From the NCBI GenBank assembly GCA_900323505.1, contig OOIN01000036.1, positions 248,001-312,000 on the forward strand: a stretch of DNA of 64,000 nucleotides, written 5' to 3'. The DNA is from Ustilago trichophora (taxonomy: Eukaryota > Basidiomycota > Ustilaginomycetes > Ustilaginales > Ustilaginaceae). The position numbers and the translations under genes were made by a program. Within the stretch, counting starts at the first letter, position 1. Each line of letters begins with the position of its first letter. The notes under the pieces are model-generated. The model saw only the letters and a list, made by a program, of their open reading frames with translations, did not search any database and was not told the DNA's origin. This document shows, piece after piece, positions 9,508-20,685 of the stretch.

Positions 9508-11114
9508 GTGTAGCCGCAAAACTGAGCGCCTAAAAATGCGGCGCTTGGTAATGTGACACATGAAGATCAAGGCTCTGTCGGTGCTCGGCTCGACTGGGAC
9601 AGCACACATTTCTCTCTCTCTCTCTCTCCGAAACGCGAAGCTTCCTTTTGTGTGTCTCGGATGTACCGAGGCTCTCTTGTGTGTCCGCTTAGAAATTCGG
9701 ATTGCTTGCTTCCCTCGCACAGGCACAGGCACTCTGCCAGAGTCAAACAACAACCAACCGCAAGGGTCTCAAGCCTGACACACATTTTCTTTCTTCTTTT
9801 TAAGGTTTCGAGTTTTTCCTGTGACACGGGATCGCTCCGCATGTCGGGACCAGAAAAGGTACAGTACACGACACAGCTGCAAGAAGAATATGAAAAAAAC
9901 GGGGAGAGGGTCCACTCAGAGCTGGGCGATTGCCAAAAAGAAACGCTGTATGCGGACACAGACTACTACCATCTGCAGGTCGATGTTGGTCAACTTGCTT
10001 CATTCAACAGACACGGTGCACAGATCTTCCTTGAGCGACGTTCGAACGCCAAAGCTAGACATCACGTTGCCATCTTGCCTCTAGCCGCTTCCCTCTGCAT
10101 CGCCTAGCGTCACCATCTGCCCAAGTGAAAGCATCGGAAGCGTACCGGCTAGCTGATTCACTGAGATCATCCAGAGTGAGGCCACGATAAGGTCAAGTGA
10201 CACATTTGTGACAAGATGGTGGAGTCCCGAGGTCAAAGGGTTCCATCCTGTGACTAAAAGTGGGGACACCATGGCAAAGGCGGGGACGAATGTGAAAGAC
10301 GTACAATGACACTCTGTTCTGTATAGTGTAGCGACAAGCAAGGCATGCTCCACGCACCAAACCCGACCGAACATTCATTTGTGATGGTCGCCGAAGCATT
10401 GGATGGCCAAGCCTTGCGTGAGAATCAGACGGGCAGAGCCTGTGGGAACCCGTGCTGACAAGCCCGCGAGATGCACTTTTCATGCATCTCTCTCTCTAAA
10501 TCTATCCTCGACAAGACCCTGGCGAGCTCCCAAAAAAAAAATAAAGCACCTTTCCACTCACTTCGGCCTTGCCGACAGGGTTCAGCTGCTACATATCACA
10601 AGGTAACACTCCCCATTTCTCCCTCTGCCTCTGCCTGTGCCCGTTCCAACTCCGAGAGCACAAATATCCGTTTCCCTCACCATGTCCCTACTGCTATAGC
10701 ACTCAGATCAGGCTCAGCTGCCCTCGAATCGACCGTCGTAGCCGCCCAGGCTTCTGTAGCCTCTTCCTATATAATCTGGCCAAGTTCTGAGGCGAGGGTC
10801 GGCAAGCAGAGTCCCTCATCTCTCGTCGCCTCTTTTCCTCTCCCTCCTTTGTCACTTCCTCCCCTTCCTTCAGGCCCGGCCATCTCATAGTCCAAGCCCG
10901 CCTGTCGTGGTACTTTGGCGTCCCTTTCTTCGCCCTCGTCATCCGCCCTCGTCAGCACCATTGCCAGTACCGTCAAGCTTTGCGAGCTTGGTGTCCGGCA
11001 ACCCCCTCGTTGATTTCTCATTCGCAGCTACGTCGTTGGCCCAACTGCACTCACACTTCTCAGCAATAGTCCCCTTATCACCGATCACGACTGCGTTTTG
11101 TCATCCTATACACC

Positions 11115-14100
11115 ATGACGACAGTCACTACTGAAAAGATGTCACAGGTACGTATCTGAAAGTGTTCTCATGACCTCCACAATTGGACGGATTTGTTGCT
11201 CTTGCCGTTGCAATACTGACGATCCATGCTCTCTGCTGTCCACTCTTCTTCGCGCAGATCAAGACCTACGTCCAGGATAAGGTGCATCAGACCACGGATG
11301 CCGCCGGTCTTTCGGCCACAGAGACGCGCAAGCGAGCGCAGGCGACGTTGAAACAGGCACAGCAAAAAACGTCCGCCGCAGCCAACACCTCGGTCGAGTC
11401 TCTGCAGTCACTAGTCGACCAGCTCAACCGCAGCAGGATCGTCAACGATGTCAAGCTGCTCGGTCAGGCGCCCAACCTGCTCGTCTCGGGGCTCACCGGA
11501 GGAGGTCTCGATGACCGCAAGATGCTACTCGAGCAGCTCGTCACCTTGCTCGCCAGCATGCCCGTCACTTCTCGCGTCAGCCAGACCTTGTCGGATGCCC
11601 TCATCAGCATCATTTGGGGCGACTTGCCACATCCTGCCGTCTCGTTCCTAGGTCCCAAGAACCGTTTCCGAAGCCCCGACGGCTCGGGCAACAATGTCAT
11701 GAATCCCAAGCTGGGTGCCTCGAACCAGCCCTACTCGCGCAACGTGCCTCGCCTTCATCCTCAGCCTGTCAATCTCCCCGATCCTGGCACCGTCTACGAT
11801 CTCCTCTTTGCGCGTGACAGCTTCGAGCCCCACCCTAGTGGTATCAGTTCGCTCCTCTTCAACTTTGCCAACATCATCATCCACGACATCTTCTCCACCA
11901 CGAGGGAGCCCGGCGCGCAATCTGCCTACAACCAGCACTCGTCGTATCTCGATCTCCAGGTGGTCTATGGTGCCAACCACGAGGAGCAGCGACGTGTGCG
12001 AACCGGTACGCTTGGTCTCCTCAAGGCCGACGCGATCGGTGATTGGCGTCTTGCCATGATGCCGCCCTCTACCGCTGCGCTCGGAGTCCTCTTCAGCCGC
12101 AGCCACAACTTTATCGCCAAGCGCCTTTACGAGGTCAACGAGAACCACCGCTTCGACTCCCTCGAGGGAGAACTCTTGGATGAGGAGCTCTTTGGAATCG
12201 CTCGTCTGGTCAACTGCGGCCTCTTCTTGCACATTATCCTCCGCGACTACATTCCCGTCATTCTCAACACGAACGACTCTGAGTGGTACGTCAATCCCGT
12301 GGAGGTGATCAAGAACATCGTCGGCCCAGGTAGTCTGGAGCGTGGCATTGGCAACTCGGTCGCTGCCGAATTCTCGGTTCTCTACCGATGGCATGCTGCC
12401 GTTTCGCAGATGGACGAGAAGTGGATGAACGACTTCCTCGAGGCGCAGTTCCCTGGCAAGAGACCCGAAGACGTTACGCCCATGGAATTCGTTGGAGCAG
12501 CTTCGTCCCTCAAGCACGAGTTTATGGATTCGGATCCGAGCGAGTGGAACCTGCACGGATGGGAGAGGGATGCTCAAGGCAAGTTTGACGATGGTCTGCT
12601 GGCCCAAGTCCTCAAGGATGCCACCTCGGATGTGGCTGCCGCCTTCCGGGCTCGTGGTCATCCAAGCTGGTTCCGACCCATCGAGATTCTCGGCATGATC
12701 TCTGCTCGCAAGGACTGGGCACTCTGCACCATGAACGAGTTCCGACACTATCTGGGCCTCAAGACCTACTCGTCTTTCAGCGAGTGGAACCCCGACCCCA
12801 AGGTCTACAAGGCCGCCGAGATGCTCTACGGTGACATTGACAATCTCGAACTCTACCCTGGTCTCATGGCTGAGGAGACCAAGCCCAGCATGCCCGGAAG
12901 TGGTCTTTGCCCCGGCTACACGATCTCTCGCGGTATTCTGAGCGACGCTGCTGCCCTGACCCGCGGTGATCGATTCTACACCCAAGACTTTTCTGCGGCC
13001 AACCTGACCAGCTGCGGCTACGAGTACTGCAACACACCCCAGCCCGGCTCTCACGGCATGATTGGCAAGCTCATCATGTCGACGCTGCCCGGCCAGTTCC
13101 CGTACAACTCGATCTACGCCCTCTATCCGTTCCGCGTCCCGGAGAAGACGATCGCCATGCTCAAGGAGAAGCGAGTGCTCGAGCACTATGACACGTCGTA
13201 CCCGGCCCCAGCCCGCCGCTGGCACGCGATCGAGTCGTATTCGGCCAGCAAGGACATTCTCGAGGACAGCCGATACTTTGTTGCGCTGCCACCCATGTCG
13301 TACGACGAGAATCTCATGGCTTCTGCGCTTCACTCGATCTCGCGTTGGCAGGACGAGGTGTCGGACTTCTATAGCATCAACACCAACACGCTCATGAAGG
13401 AGCGAAGCGTTGCCTTCTCGCCTTCGGGTGGCCTGAGGATCGTTGATCTGCTCGAGGTTGTTAACACGGTCTCGGCTCAGTTCACTTCGACGTTGTTTGC
13501 CCTGCCGACGCCTGGCAGCCACGGTTTGCACCTTGGCATGTCGCCGCAGGACCTCTTTGCTACGCTTGCCAAGCCTCTTGCTTATGCTATGTATGGCTCT
13601 TTCGACTTCCAGGGTCACCAGACCTGGCAACTCGAGGAGGATTCCGAGGCCTGCACGCGTCGCCTCAAGAACCTCATCTGGGCTCGTCTTCACACGGTAG
13701 ATGGTATCCTTTCGCCCGTCTTTTCTCTCGTTCAGGGTATCTCGAATGCCATTGGCGGTCCCGGCAACATTGCTGCCAACGAGATGGCCAAGCAATTCTA
13801 CCACGCTCTCTTCGCATCGGGCAAGAACAATGACGAGCTTGTCAAGGACTGTCTGCACATGATGGTTTCGCTCACAGCCACGCATTCGCTCGTCCTCATG
13901 CAGACGTTCAAGTGGTTCCTCGACGAGGACAACATTGAGCATCTCTCCGCCATGTGTACACTTGCACAGAAGAACGATCCGGCCTCGACTGCCGAGATGC
14001 GCAACCGCATCATGGAGGCTTATCGTCTCAGCAGCATCACTCCTCCTCAGGCCAAATTTGCTCTTCAGGCAGTTGGCCTTCCCGATGTTGACGGTAACAA

Positions 14101-14446
14101 GGTCCACGTGCAGGTTGGCGATGGCGTCTACATTTCGCCCTCGGCTCTGTACCGCGACCCACAGCTGTCGCGTGACCCCGAGCGTTTCTCTCCAAGCAGC
14201 AAGGTTCCTGTCCGTCTCGGTCTCGGCGATGCTCCCACTCAATCGATCCTCGAAGTGGCTCTTCCTGCCATTGCCAAGCAGTTTTTCAAGCACACTGGCC
14301 TTCGCATGGCTCCCGCTGGCCCGCCCCCTGTCGTTACTGATGCCGGCCCCGATGCAAACGAGAAGCTTCCGTACTTCATCAGCAACCAAGGCGCCGAGCA
14401 CCCTATTCCTATTGATACCTCGATGCACGTCATCTACCAAGCCTAA
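11115..14446 (+). CDS. ssp1: Ssp1-like fatty-acid heme dioxygenase with degenerate P450 domain, 1073 aa
   Basis: This belongs to the fungal linoleate diol synthase/Ppo group, which makes oxylipins from unsaturated fatty acids; Ssp1 of Ustilago maydis is such a protein, abundant in teliospores. Exon 1 is 11115-11147 (MTTVTTEKMSQ), the intron starts GTACGT and ends GCGCAG, and exon 2 is 11258-14446. The N-terminal peroxidase-like half carries the distal histidine in FANIIIHDIF and the catalytic tyrosine and proximal histidine in YRWHAAVS. The C-terminal half resembles a P450: EAYR fits ExxR. However, where the heme-thiolate loop should hold a cysteine, the sequence reads LGLGDAPTQSILEV. I therefore expect a dioxygenase without diol-synthase activity. 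The 3.1 kb gap upstream suggests complex regulation. The symbol is assigned by family resemblance. Confidence 0.88.
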
Positions 14447-14683
14447 GGGGTTGCTGCACCGATTCTGCCGTCACCGGCTTGTTTGGTCTTGTCTCGTCGT
14501 CTCGCCATGTTCCGTTACGTCTCTTTGTCGTTGCGCTATCGTATGTTCCTGCAAGTCACCCACTCGTGCAAATACTCGTTTTCCTTCCATCTTTCGCAGT
14601 CAGTGCGTCAAACATTGTTTGAAGAATGATATTGTAAGTTGGCGAAGGTACAAATACATTGGTGGCCACTGGAAAGGCCGATG

Positions 14684-16495
14684 CTATTGGTGATTAGTGT
14701 TGATGCTGGGTCGTGACAAAGGTGCCGAGTCGTCTTGGTTGAGGAGGCTGACTGCTGCCGCCAATTTGTCTGCCTGTTCTGACGCATCCATCCGTCGTTT
14801 GAGACTCTCAATGTGATCACGTAGCTCCTGTCCAAGATTAGTGCCTGCCTGCTGATTGCCAACCACCGCACTGCAGAAGTAGAAGCAGAGCTTCCGCTGG
14901 GCCAACTTGATGGACTTGGATCCGGCACGCAGATGTGACAGCGGCGAGGACGGCGCGGCAACCAGAGTTGCAACATCCGCGAGGTAGAAATACAGGTCTG
15001 CCACCGCGTTGAGCAGAAGAGGCGTCTGCGCGGCGGCAAAGGCCTCTTGTGGCGGCAGCGATGTGAATTTGGATGCTAAGCTAAACTTTGGCTCGAGTTC
15101 TTCGTCGTCGCTGAGACTCGGAATGAACTGCTTTGGAGTAAGCAGGCGAGTGAGATCCTCTGACAGTTGCAGATCGAGGGCGTCAGCGCCACCTATCCCC
15201 ACTTCAGAGTCGAGTGCAAGGCGTGAGAGGAGCCACATGGATGCGTCGTCTAGCGATGTCAGAACCACTTTGCTGGCGTCTTTGCTGTCTGCGAATGGTC
15301 TCGATTCTTTGGCGGCGGCTGGAGGTTGCGAGAAGAGGAAGGGGACCAGGCGGCTTAACTCGGTCAGTGCTTCTTCGGCTGTGGTCAGATCCTCGAGGCT
15401 CGGTGAGGTCGTGGAGGAAGTCGACACTATTCCTGCCGTGGCCGGCTGAGGGATCCCGACCTGTTGATTGCTGATCGGATCATCGGGCTCGAGTGGCGGC
15501 GGTTCGTCGTCGTTACCATCCTGTTTTGAAGGTTGGGAAAGGAGCAGCTTCTCGTGTAATGGGGCTGGGACGCGTATCAAAGATGCCTCCTTGTATCCTC
15601 TTAAGCTTTCCGACAGGCTCGAGGCATCCAAGTGCCTGAGAGTGTACGCATAAGCCATCAGTGTAGCGCAGAGATTGTAGACCAGATTCACGGGTGTAGG
15701 CCCATCCTTGATTGTAACCTTGTTGCTTCCCCCCGCCAGTATCCGTTCCAGCGTCACCACGAAAGCAGACACATCCGCCGATGGTCTGTCGAAGAATTTG
15801 GGAGTTGCATCAACTGTCTCGAACCACGGTGTTGACTGCCAATCTCTCTTGACCGCCTGCTTGCGCGGAGCGTGCTCTGCAGGTGACTGCGGTACGATCA
15901 GTACACCGGGGGGCGGTGCAGATGGTTCTAGGCGTGGACGTCTGTCGGCTTTCCGATCGAGCCTCTGCATCAGAGACGCTGCAGACTGAGGGCTTTTTAC
16001 AGCGTCCATGAACTTTTTCCGTTCCTTCGGCGTCAGCATGGCCAACAGAGCATCAGTTGAAGCTCCCTCTATCTGCTCCCACGTTACTTCGACTCTCGGA
16101 TCTACATCCTCGTCTTCATCGCTGTCCTCGTCTTCCTCCTGCTGCCTCATCTTTGCTTCCTTCTCATCCCTCTTCAAGCGGCCCAAGATATTTACTACCT
16201 TGTTCCGATCGTCATCCTCAATAGCCAAATCATCCGCCCCTAAGTGAACTCGAATCGCAGAGGAAGAGAAAACCGTCGAGCAGTCCTGATGCTCGCTTCT
16301 GCGAAAGCAAGCCAGCGAGCAGTAGGGAATATTGCATCTCGGACAGTTGTATGCTGCAGGACTGGTGAAGCAGATGTTGCAAAGGCGGTTTGTAACTGCT
16401 GCGCTGCTGGAAGCGGGTGTGGGCAGGAGATCCTGCTCCCGCGCCTTGTCCCGACGGACGGTGCGAGAGATGTTGAGCAAGTCGGAGAGGGACAT
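14684..16495 (-). CDS. HIT-type zinc finger protein, ZNHIT2-like, 603 aa
   Basis: Single exon starting MSLSDLLNISRTV. The zf-HIT domain spans residues 39-72 with C39, C42, C51, C54, C59, C63, H69 and C72, the full interleaved set for two zinc ions. An acidic stretch (about 120-131) and a helical WEQIEGASTDALLAMLTPKE segment follow. The latter resembles the conserved region after the finger in ZNHIT2-type proteins. The long helical C-terminal half (about 230-600) also suits ZNHIT2, which links the R2TP chaperone to snRNP and RNA polymerase assembly. BCD1-type members are shorter and differ after the finger. The gene shares a 520-bp divergent promoter with GAR1, itself an R2TP-dependent snoRNP component. 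Confidence 0.8.
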   Translation of the reverse strand: MSLSDLLNISRTVRRDKAREQDLLPTPASSSAAVTNRLCNICFTSPAAYNCPRCNIPYCSLACFRRSEHQDCSTVFSSSAIRVHLGADDLAIEDDDRNKVVNILGRLKRDEKEAKMRQQEEDEDSDEDEDVDPRVEVTWEQIEGASTDALLAMLTPKERKKFMDAVKSPQSAASLMQRLDRKADRRPRLEPSAPPPGVLIVPQSPAEHAPRKQAVKRDWQSTPWFETVDATPKFFDRPSADVSAFVVTLERILAGGSNKVTIKDGPTPVNLVYNLCATLMAYAYTLRHLDASSLSESLRGYKEASLIRVPAPLHEKLLLSQPSKQDGNDDEPPPLEPDDPISNQQVGIPQPATAGIVSTSSTTSPSLEDLTTAEEALTELSRLVPFLFSQPPAAAKESRPFADSKDASKVVLTSLDDASMWLLSRLALDSEVGIGGADALDLQLSEDLTRLLTPKQFIPSLSDDEELEPKFSLASKFTSLPPQEAFAAAQTPLLLNAVADLYFYLADVATLVAAPSSPLSHLRAGSKSIKLAQRKLCFYFCSAVVGNQQAGTNLGQELRDHIESLKRRMDASEQADKLAAAVSLLNQDDSAPLSRPSINTNHQ

Positions 16496-17016
16496 TCTGC
16501 TGCTGCCCTCAGCGGTGATTCCCTGATGGAAGTAAAGACTGTGTGCTCATCGTGGATGTGCTCATCCAGAAGCGGGTGTGGTAGGGTGGAATAAGGGTCA
16601 GGAAGAATGTCGTGTTCCTCACATCTTGGTTGGACCCTGAACCAAGAAGCTGAGTGGAGGGCACATCTATCTCGTGCGAGAACCTCGTCTTTCGGCTCCG
16701 CAAAATTGGGAATAAATTTGAGATTGTTAGTTTTAGTCCCCTCTCTCCGCTTGGAAGAACTGCACCCAAAAAGAGGGAAATTTTTGACTTTTTTGACATT
16801 TTGCAGCCAAAGCACCATCTGACCCTTTGTCGAAGCAGCCTGTTCACCATCATCACCTTTCCTACAACTCTGTTCTTCGACAACTAACTACAGTGACGAC
16901 GACAGATCTCGAGATCGACACATTAGCGCCCTTTGTCGATCGTCTCTTCGACAATCCTATCTTACCAACCTTAAAGCACGGAAGGCCGTGTTCAAACACA
17001 TTTCACATAAACCAAC
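16496..17016. other. Shared divergent promoter of the ZNHIT2-like gene and GAR1
   Basis: This is a 521-bp spacer between two start codons pointing away from each other. It has AT-rich blocks in the middle (about 16690-16810). No gene or clear binding site is recognised. Confidence 0.6.
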
Positions 17017-17869
17017 ATGTCGTTCCGTGGAGGCGGACGTGGAGGAGGTGACCGCGGCGGTCGTGGTGGTTTCTCTTCCCGAGGCGGCCGTGGTGGCTTC
17101 GGCGGTGGAGGACGTGGTGGCTACGCCAATGCTGGACCCCCCGAAACAGTGCAGCCCATGGGAACTTTCATGCACGCCGTAGAGGGAGAGATGCTGTGCC
17201 AGTCGACCGACGCCAAGCACGTTCCATACTTCAACGCTCCTATCTAGTATGTTTTGGATTCCCTCTCCAACATTGCAGCACAGCTTTGCTGTAGTCTCAG
17301 AGACATCACATCCCTCAAAGCTATCTAGGACCACCATACTGACTTTCATTTCTCTTTCTTCATGTCTACTTCGCAACGTCAGCCTCGAGAACAAGTCGCA
17401 GATCGGCAAGGTGGACGAAATCCTCGGACCCATCAACGAAGTCTACTTCACCGTCAAGATGGACCCCGGTATGGTTGCAACATCATTCAAGACCGACGAC
17501 AAGGTCTACATTTCCGGCGAAAAGCTTCTCCCCATTGAGCGATTCCTGCCAAAACCAAAGTCGCTGACAAAGGCGCCCAAGAAGAAGGGAGGTGCCGGCG
17601 GACGCGGTGGTGCGGCTGGTGGCTTTGGTGGTCGTGGCCGAGGTGCGCCAAGAGGCCGTGGTGGCTTCGGTGCCGGTGGACGTGGTGGTGCCGGTGGTCG
17701 AGGTGGATTCGGTGCAGGCGGCGGACGTGGTGGTGGACGAGGAGGTGGATTCAGCGGTGGTCGTGGTGGCGGATTCGGTGGCGGACGCGGCGGTGCTGGT
17801 GGCAGAGGTGGTGGATTCGGCGGTGGATTCAGTGGTGGACGTGGTGGCCGCGGTCGAGGCGGTTACTAA
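17017..17869 (+). CDS. GAR1: H/ACA snoRNP protein Gar1
   Basis: Gar1 is a core subunit of box H/ACA particles, which pseudouridylate rRNA and snRNA in the nucleolus. Exon 1 is 17017-17246, the intron starts GTATGT and ends GTCAG, and exon 2 is 17383-17869, giving 238 aa. The protein has an N-terminal RGG/GGR region (about 1-38). The conserved core follows, from [17 protein letters not shown] through [19 protein letters not shown] to [19 protein letters not shown] long C-terminal RGG-rich tail (about 135-238) completes it. The glycine/arginine arms on both sides are typical. The tail is a degenerate GGTCGTGGT-like nucleotide repeat and may vary in length between strains. Confidence 0.96.
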
Positions 17870-18204
17870 GCGCATGATTTGCAGCTTCAGCCTCACTCTC
17901 AGCAGTCCAACAACATCAAGACTCCCACCATCTCACGCATCCACTCAACTCCCCTAGTCTCGGCATTGTCTCTCTTTTCATCCTCTTGTGTATTTGTGTT
18001 AGTATTTGACCCGCTCATTCCAGTTTTGCTCATCATCGGTCCCCTGTCTGTGCAGAAAGCGGCGCGCAGCACACCGTCTCCCAGCCTTGCACTGCGAACA
18101 CGCAAACTTTTCTTTTCAAAGGGTCAAGCATTTTGGCTTCTGGAAGGTGGGGAGATGATGCAAAAGGTGTATATGGATTGCATGGCTGTTGTCTGAGTTG
18201 GCAT
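17870..18204. other. Convergent 3' region between GAR1 and the OPT gene
   Basis: This 335-bp tail-to-tail spacer is AT-richer than coding DNA and presumably holds both 3' UTRs. Nothing else is seen. Confidence 0.5.
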
Positions 18205-20685
18205 CTATGAGCTGGGCTTACAATGTTCAGCATCCTGCAGCGGATTTGCAGCCCAATGCGGCACGGGAGCATACTTGAGCAACGTCAGAGTCAACACAAA
18301 GATCGTCAATGCATTGACACTTGCACCGGCATCCAGCGCAGCCGAGAGGACATAGTTGAACTTTTCGAACCATGCCGGATGTTTCTCGCGCAGATGCTTC
18401 TGCGAGAGCCAGGAAAAGAAGAAGCCAGTCATGATGACATTGGTCGGCACCGCCGGTGGAAGGGCGGCCGAGTGGAGGATGATGGGGAAAGCCACTTTGG
18501 GCAGCCATTTGAGTTTGTACTTTCTGTGCAGGAAGTATGGGATCAACGGCAGAAGTGCACCAAAGATGAAGCCAGAGTAGAGCTTTCGATAGTCCCCAGA
18601 GAAGAATTCGGCCGGTCCAACGAGACCCCAAATTACAGAGGCAGAGAAGAAGATGTGCACCTTACGACCATCCCACTGGCCCGAAGGGTCTTCTATCGAC
18701 CCATCCAAAAAGGCTCGGTAGCCTGACGCCGGGTCAAGTACAATGTTGACCACGATCAAATTGACGACGCAGCCAATCATGGTACCCCAGAGTTGAGCGA
18801 CGAACATGTGCTTGGGTGGGATCTTGATATAGTGGCCCAGCTTGAGATCGTTGACCAGATCGAGTGCCTGGTTGAGCGACATGTAGGCCATGGTTTTGAA
18901 AAGGATGTTGCCAATCGGGTTGCCTGGCATGATGTAGCCGATGACGAATTCGGAGATGATGTTGAGACCGACACCTGTGTCCGAAACAGCTCGGAGGATG
19001 CCGAGTGGCGCAATAAAGAGTAGGCCCATCGCAATGGCCAACAGCAACGCCCACACTGGCAACTGCAACGCCGGTGTCAAAACGACCAGCATGATCGCGG
19101 CAGCTGTGGTGAGCGCAAACGTGGTGGCATACCACCTGCGCGGTACTGGCTCATAAGCCCTCATGAGGCGATTGTGAACATCGTCGTGGACCGCGTTGCT
19201 CGCCGCTTTCTTGATATCCTTCCAATGCCAGAGCAGCACGTGGGTCACTGTACTGGTCAGCGTGGCGAAACCAAGACCGTATGAGAGCGCAAAATACGGG
19301 GTGAGAAGCATGGGCTTCTGCTGCTCCCACGCCTGCGCATTCAACGTATTGTCCTTGTTAAGCAGTGTGTCGACGGCAAACTTCTTGTGCTCCTTGTTGT
19401 ACAGCCCTGCGCTGAGGATCTCTGGGAACGACTGCGCGTTCCAAAAGTTGAAACCCCAGTAGAGGATGGGCATGACAATGTACATCATGCCCGCGAATCC
19501 AGCGTAGAAGTTGAGGGCTGCCCACCACGGCTGGTAGAAGGGTCCGCTCATACCGGCAGCATTCCAATCGAAGGTGAGATTGAGAAAGCCAAGACCGTGG
19601 TAGCCCGAGCTGAGGAAGCGGAAGGCGGGGATCTTGTTGTCGACGAGACAGAGCATGGCGACGCTAGACAGTGTGGGTGCCAGCAAAGCTGGGAGGAACT
19701 GGTACATGTAGATTCCGACGAACGCGAGAGCAAAGAGTCGCAGTCTGGCACGATTGTTGGGTGCTTCCTTGTCGTGAAGTGTATGGAAAAGCGAGGTAGT
19801 CACGAGGGTGCTGGGCCAGATCATCGAGGTGGGCTTGACGAGGAGGTTGGTAACCATTCCGGCGAATCCGAATCCAAGGACCTGGGTGGTGATGAGGAGC
19901 GTCAAGGACGAGAGCCAATTCATATGCTGATGGTAGAAGAGCTCTTGAATGTTGATAATGTCGCTTGCATATGCGGAGGTAGCGCCAGATGAAGCAATGA
20001 TAGCGACGAGCATGTGTTCCTTGATACTGAAGGGACCCGGGTTGAGCTGCACTGACCACTTGCCGAGTCGAATGGTGCGTTCCGGCAATCGATTGGCGAG
20101 CCATCGACCCATAGGTAGAGATATCAGGATGACAAAGTAGCTGCTGAATGAGGGAGAATTGGACTTGTAGAAGAAGAGCTGTGCTATCGCGGCACCGATG
20201 ACGCAGAAGAAAGATCCGATGAGAAGCGCCCTCCAGGTAAGAGCTGGTAGCGTGGGATCATCGTGCTCCGGTACGGCCTTGCTGACTAGATGCATAGGAT
20301 CATCGGGATCGTACTTTTCCGATATCGAACCGGTCGAAACATGCCTTCTACCACCCCTCCGTCTGGACTTGTTCCGACTCAGCTGATACGCCTCCTCGTC
20401 GACATCGGCACCGGATGCAGAAGCAGGTCCCAGCATAAGTGCGTCTTCCCCTTCCTCGACCTCATCATCGTCATTTTCCTCCTCATGTCGCTTGCTGGCG
20501 CGTTGGTCCAGCTCGTAGTCGTCCATCTGAATGGTGGTGGCGTCCTCGTCCGAGTCTTGTCCCAGTCCGCGATGCTGGTGGTTGCGAGGTCTTGATTTGG
20601 GACGAGACCTTCTGGCTATATACGGCAAGGTTTGGTTTGGCTCTGCGCCTCCAGGCGAAGATATCTGTGAGGTAGTGCCGTGCAT
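18205..20685 (-). CDS. OPT-family oligopeptide transporter, about 826 aa
   Basis: A plasma-membrane importer of small peptides or peptide conjugates, probably proton-coupled, by family. I chose the start MHGTTSQ at 20685; in-frame ATGs at 20817 and 20985 would lengthen the hydrophilic N-terminus but precede it with unremarkable sequence. The N-terminal about 150 residues are hydrophilic and acidic. About 15 hydrophobic segments follow. Family signatures are present: the NPGPF motif after the first helices (VQLNPGPFSIKEH), and KIPPK (family KIPPR) in LGHYIKIPPKHMF. The SGPFYQPWWAALNFYAG and PGNPIGNILFKTMAY segments also match. Substrate cannot be told. Confidence 0.92.
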   Translation of the reverse strand: MHGTTSQISSPGGAEPNQTLPYIARRSRPKSRPRNHQHRGLGQDSDEDATTIQMDDYELDQRASKRHEEENDDDEVEEGEDALMLGPASASGADVDEEAYQLSRNKSRRRGGRRHVSTGSISEKYDPDDPMHLVSKAVPEHDDPTLPALTWRALLIGSFFCVIGAAIAQLFFYKSNSPSFSSYFVILISLPMGRWLANRLPERTIRLGKWSVQLNPGPFSIKEHMLVAIIASSGATSAYASDIINIQELFYHQHMNWLSSLTLLITTQVLGFGFAGMVTNLLVKPTSMIWPSTLVTTSLFHTLHDKEAPNNRARLRLFALAFVGIYMYQFLPALLAPTLSSVAMLCLVDNKIPAFRFLSSGYHGLGFLNLTFDWNAAGMSGPFYQPWWAALNFYAGFAGMMYIVMPILYWGFNFWNAQSFPEILSAGLYNKEHKKFAVDTLLNKDNTLNAQAWEQQKPMLLTPYFALSYGLGFATLTSTVTHVLLWHWKDIKKAASNAVHDDVHNRLMRAYEPVPRRWYATTFALTTAAAIMLVVLTPALQLPVWALLLAIAMGLLFIAPLGILRAVSDTGVGLNIISEFVIGYIMPGNPIGNILFKTMAYMSLNQALDLVNDLKLGHYIKIPPKHMFVAQLWGTMIGCVVNLIVVNIVLDPASGYRAFLDGSIEDPSGQWDGRKVHIFFSASVIWGLVGPAEFFSGDYRKLYSGFIFGALLPLIPYFLHRKYKLKWLPKVAFPIILHSAALPPAVPTNVIMTGFFFSWLSQKHLREKHPAWFEKFNYVLSAALDAGASVNALTIFVLTLTLLKYAPVPHWAANPLQDAEHCKPSS

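Larger units (their letters stand above)
8020..11114. other. 3.1 kb gene-free region upstream of the dioxygenase gene
   Basis: I see no convincing gene. The longest frame (9553-10107, +) runs through CT-rich low-complexity DNA and has no family feature. The region holds a GAT microsatellite (8451-8486), a perfect 10-bp-stem hairpin (9485-9507) and a CT tract near 9610-9628. The last 500 bp before 11115 are strongly pyrimidine-rich, as in leaders of other genes here. The size suggests an extended promoter for the dioxygenase gene, or an undetected non-coding transcript. Confidence 0.55.

Noticed and set aside
9553..10107. 184-codon plus-strand frame in the gap before the dioxygenase gene
   Set aside because: It runs through CT-rich low-complexity DNA, has no recognisable feature, and overlaps equally long frames on the other strand.
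11648..14440. 930-codon open frame antisense to the dioxygenase gene
   Set aside because: It mirrors the codon bias of the sense gene (few TTA, CTA and TCA codons), has no family feature, and the sense frame has clear catalytic motifs.
17483..17896. Ser/Thr-rich frame antisense to the GAR1 tail
   Set aside because: It arises from the glycine/arginine repeat read backwards.
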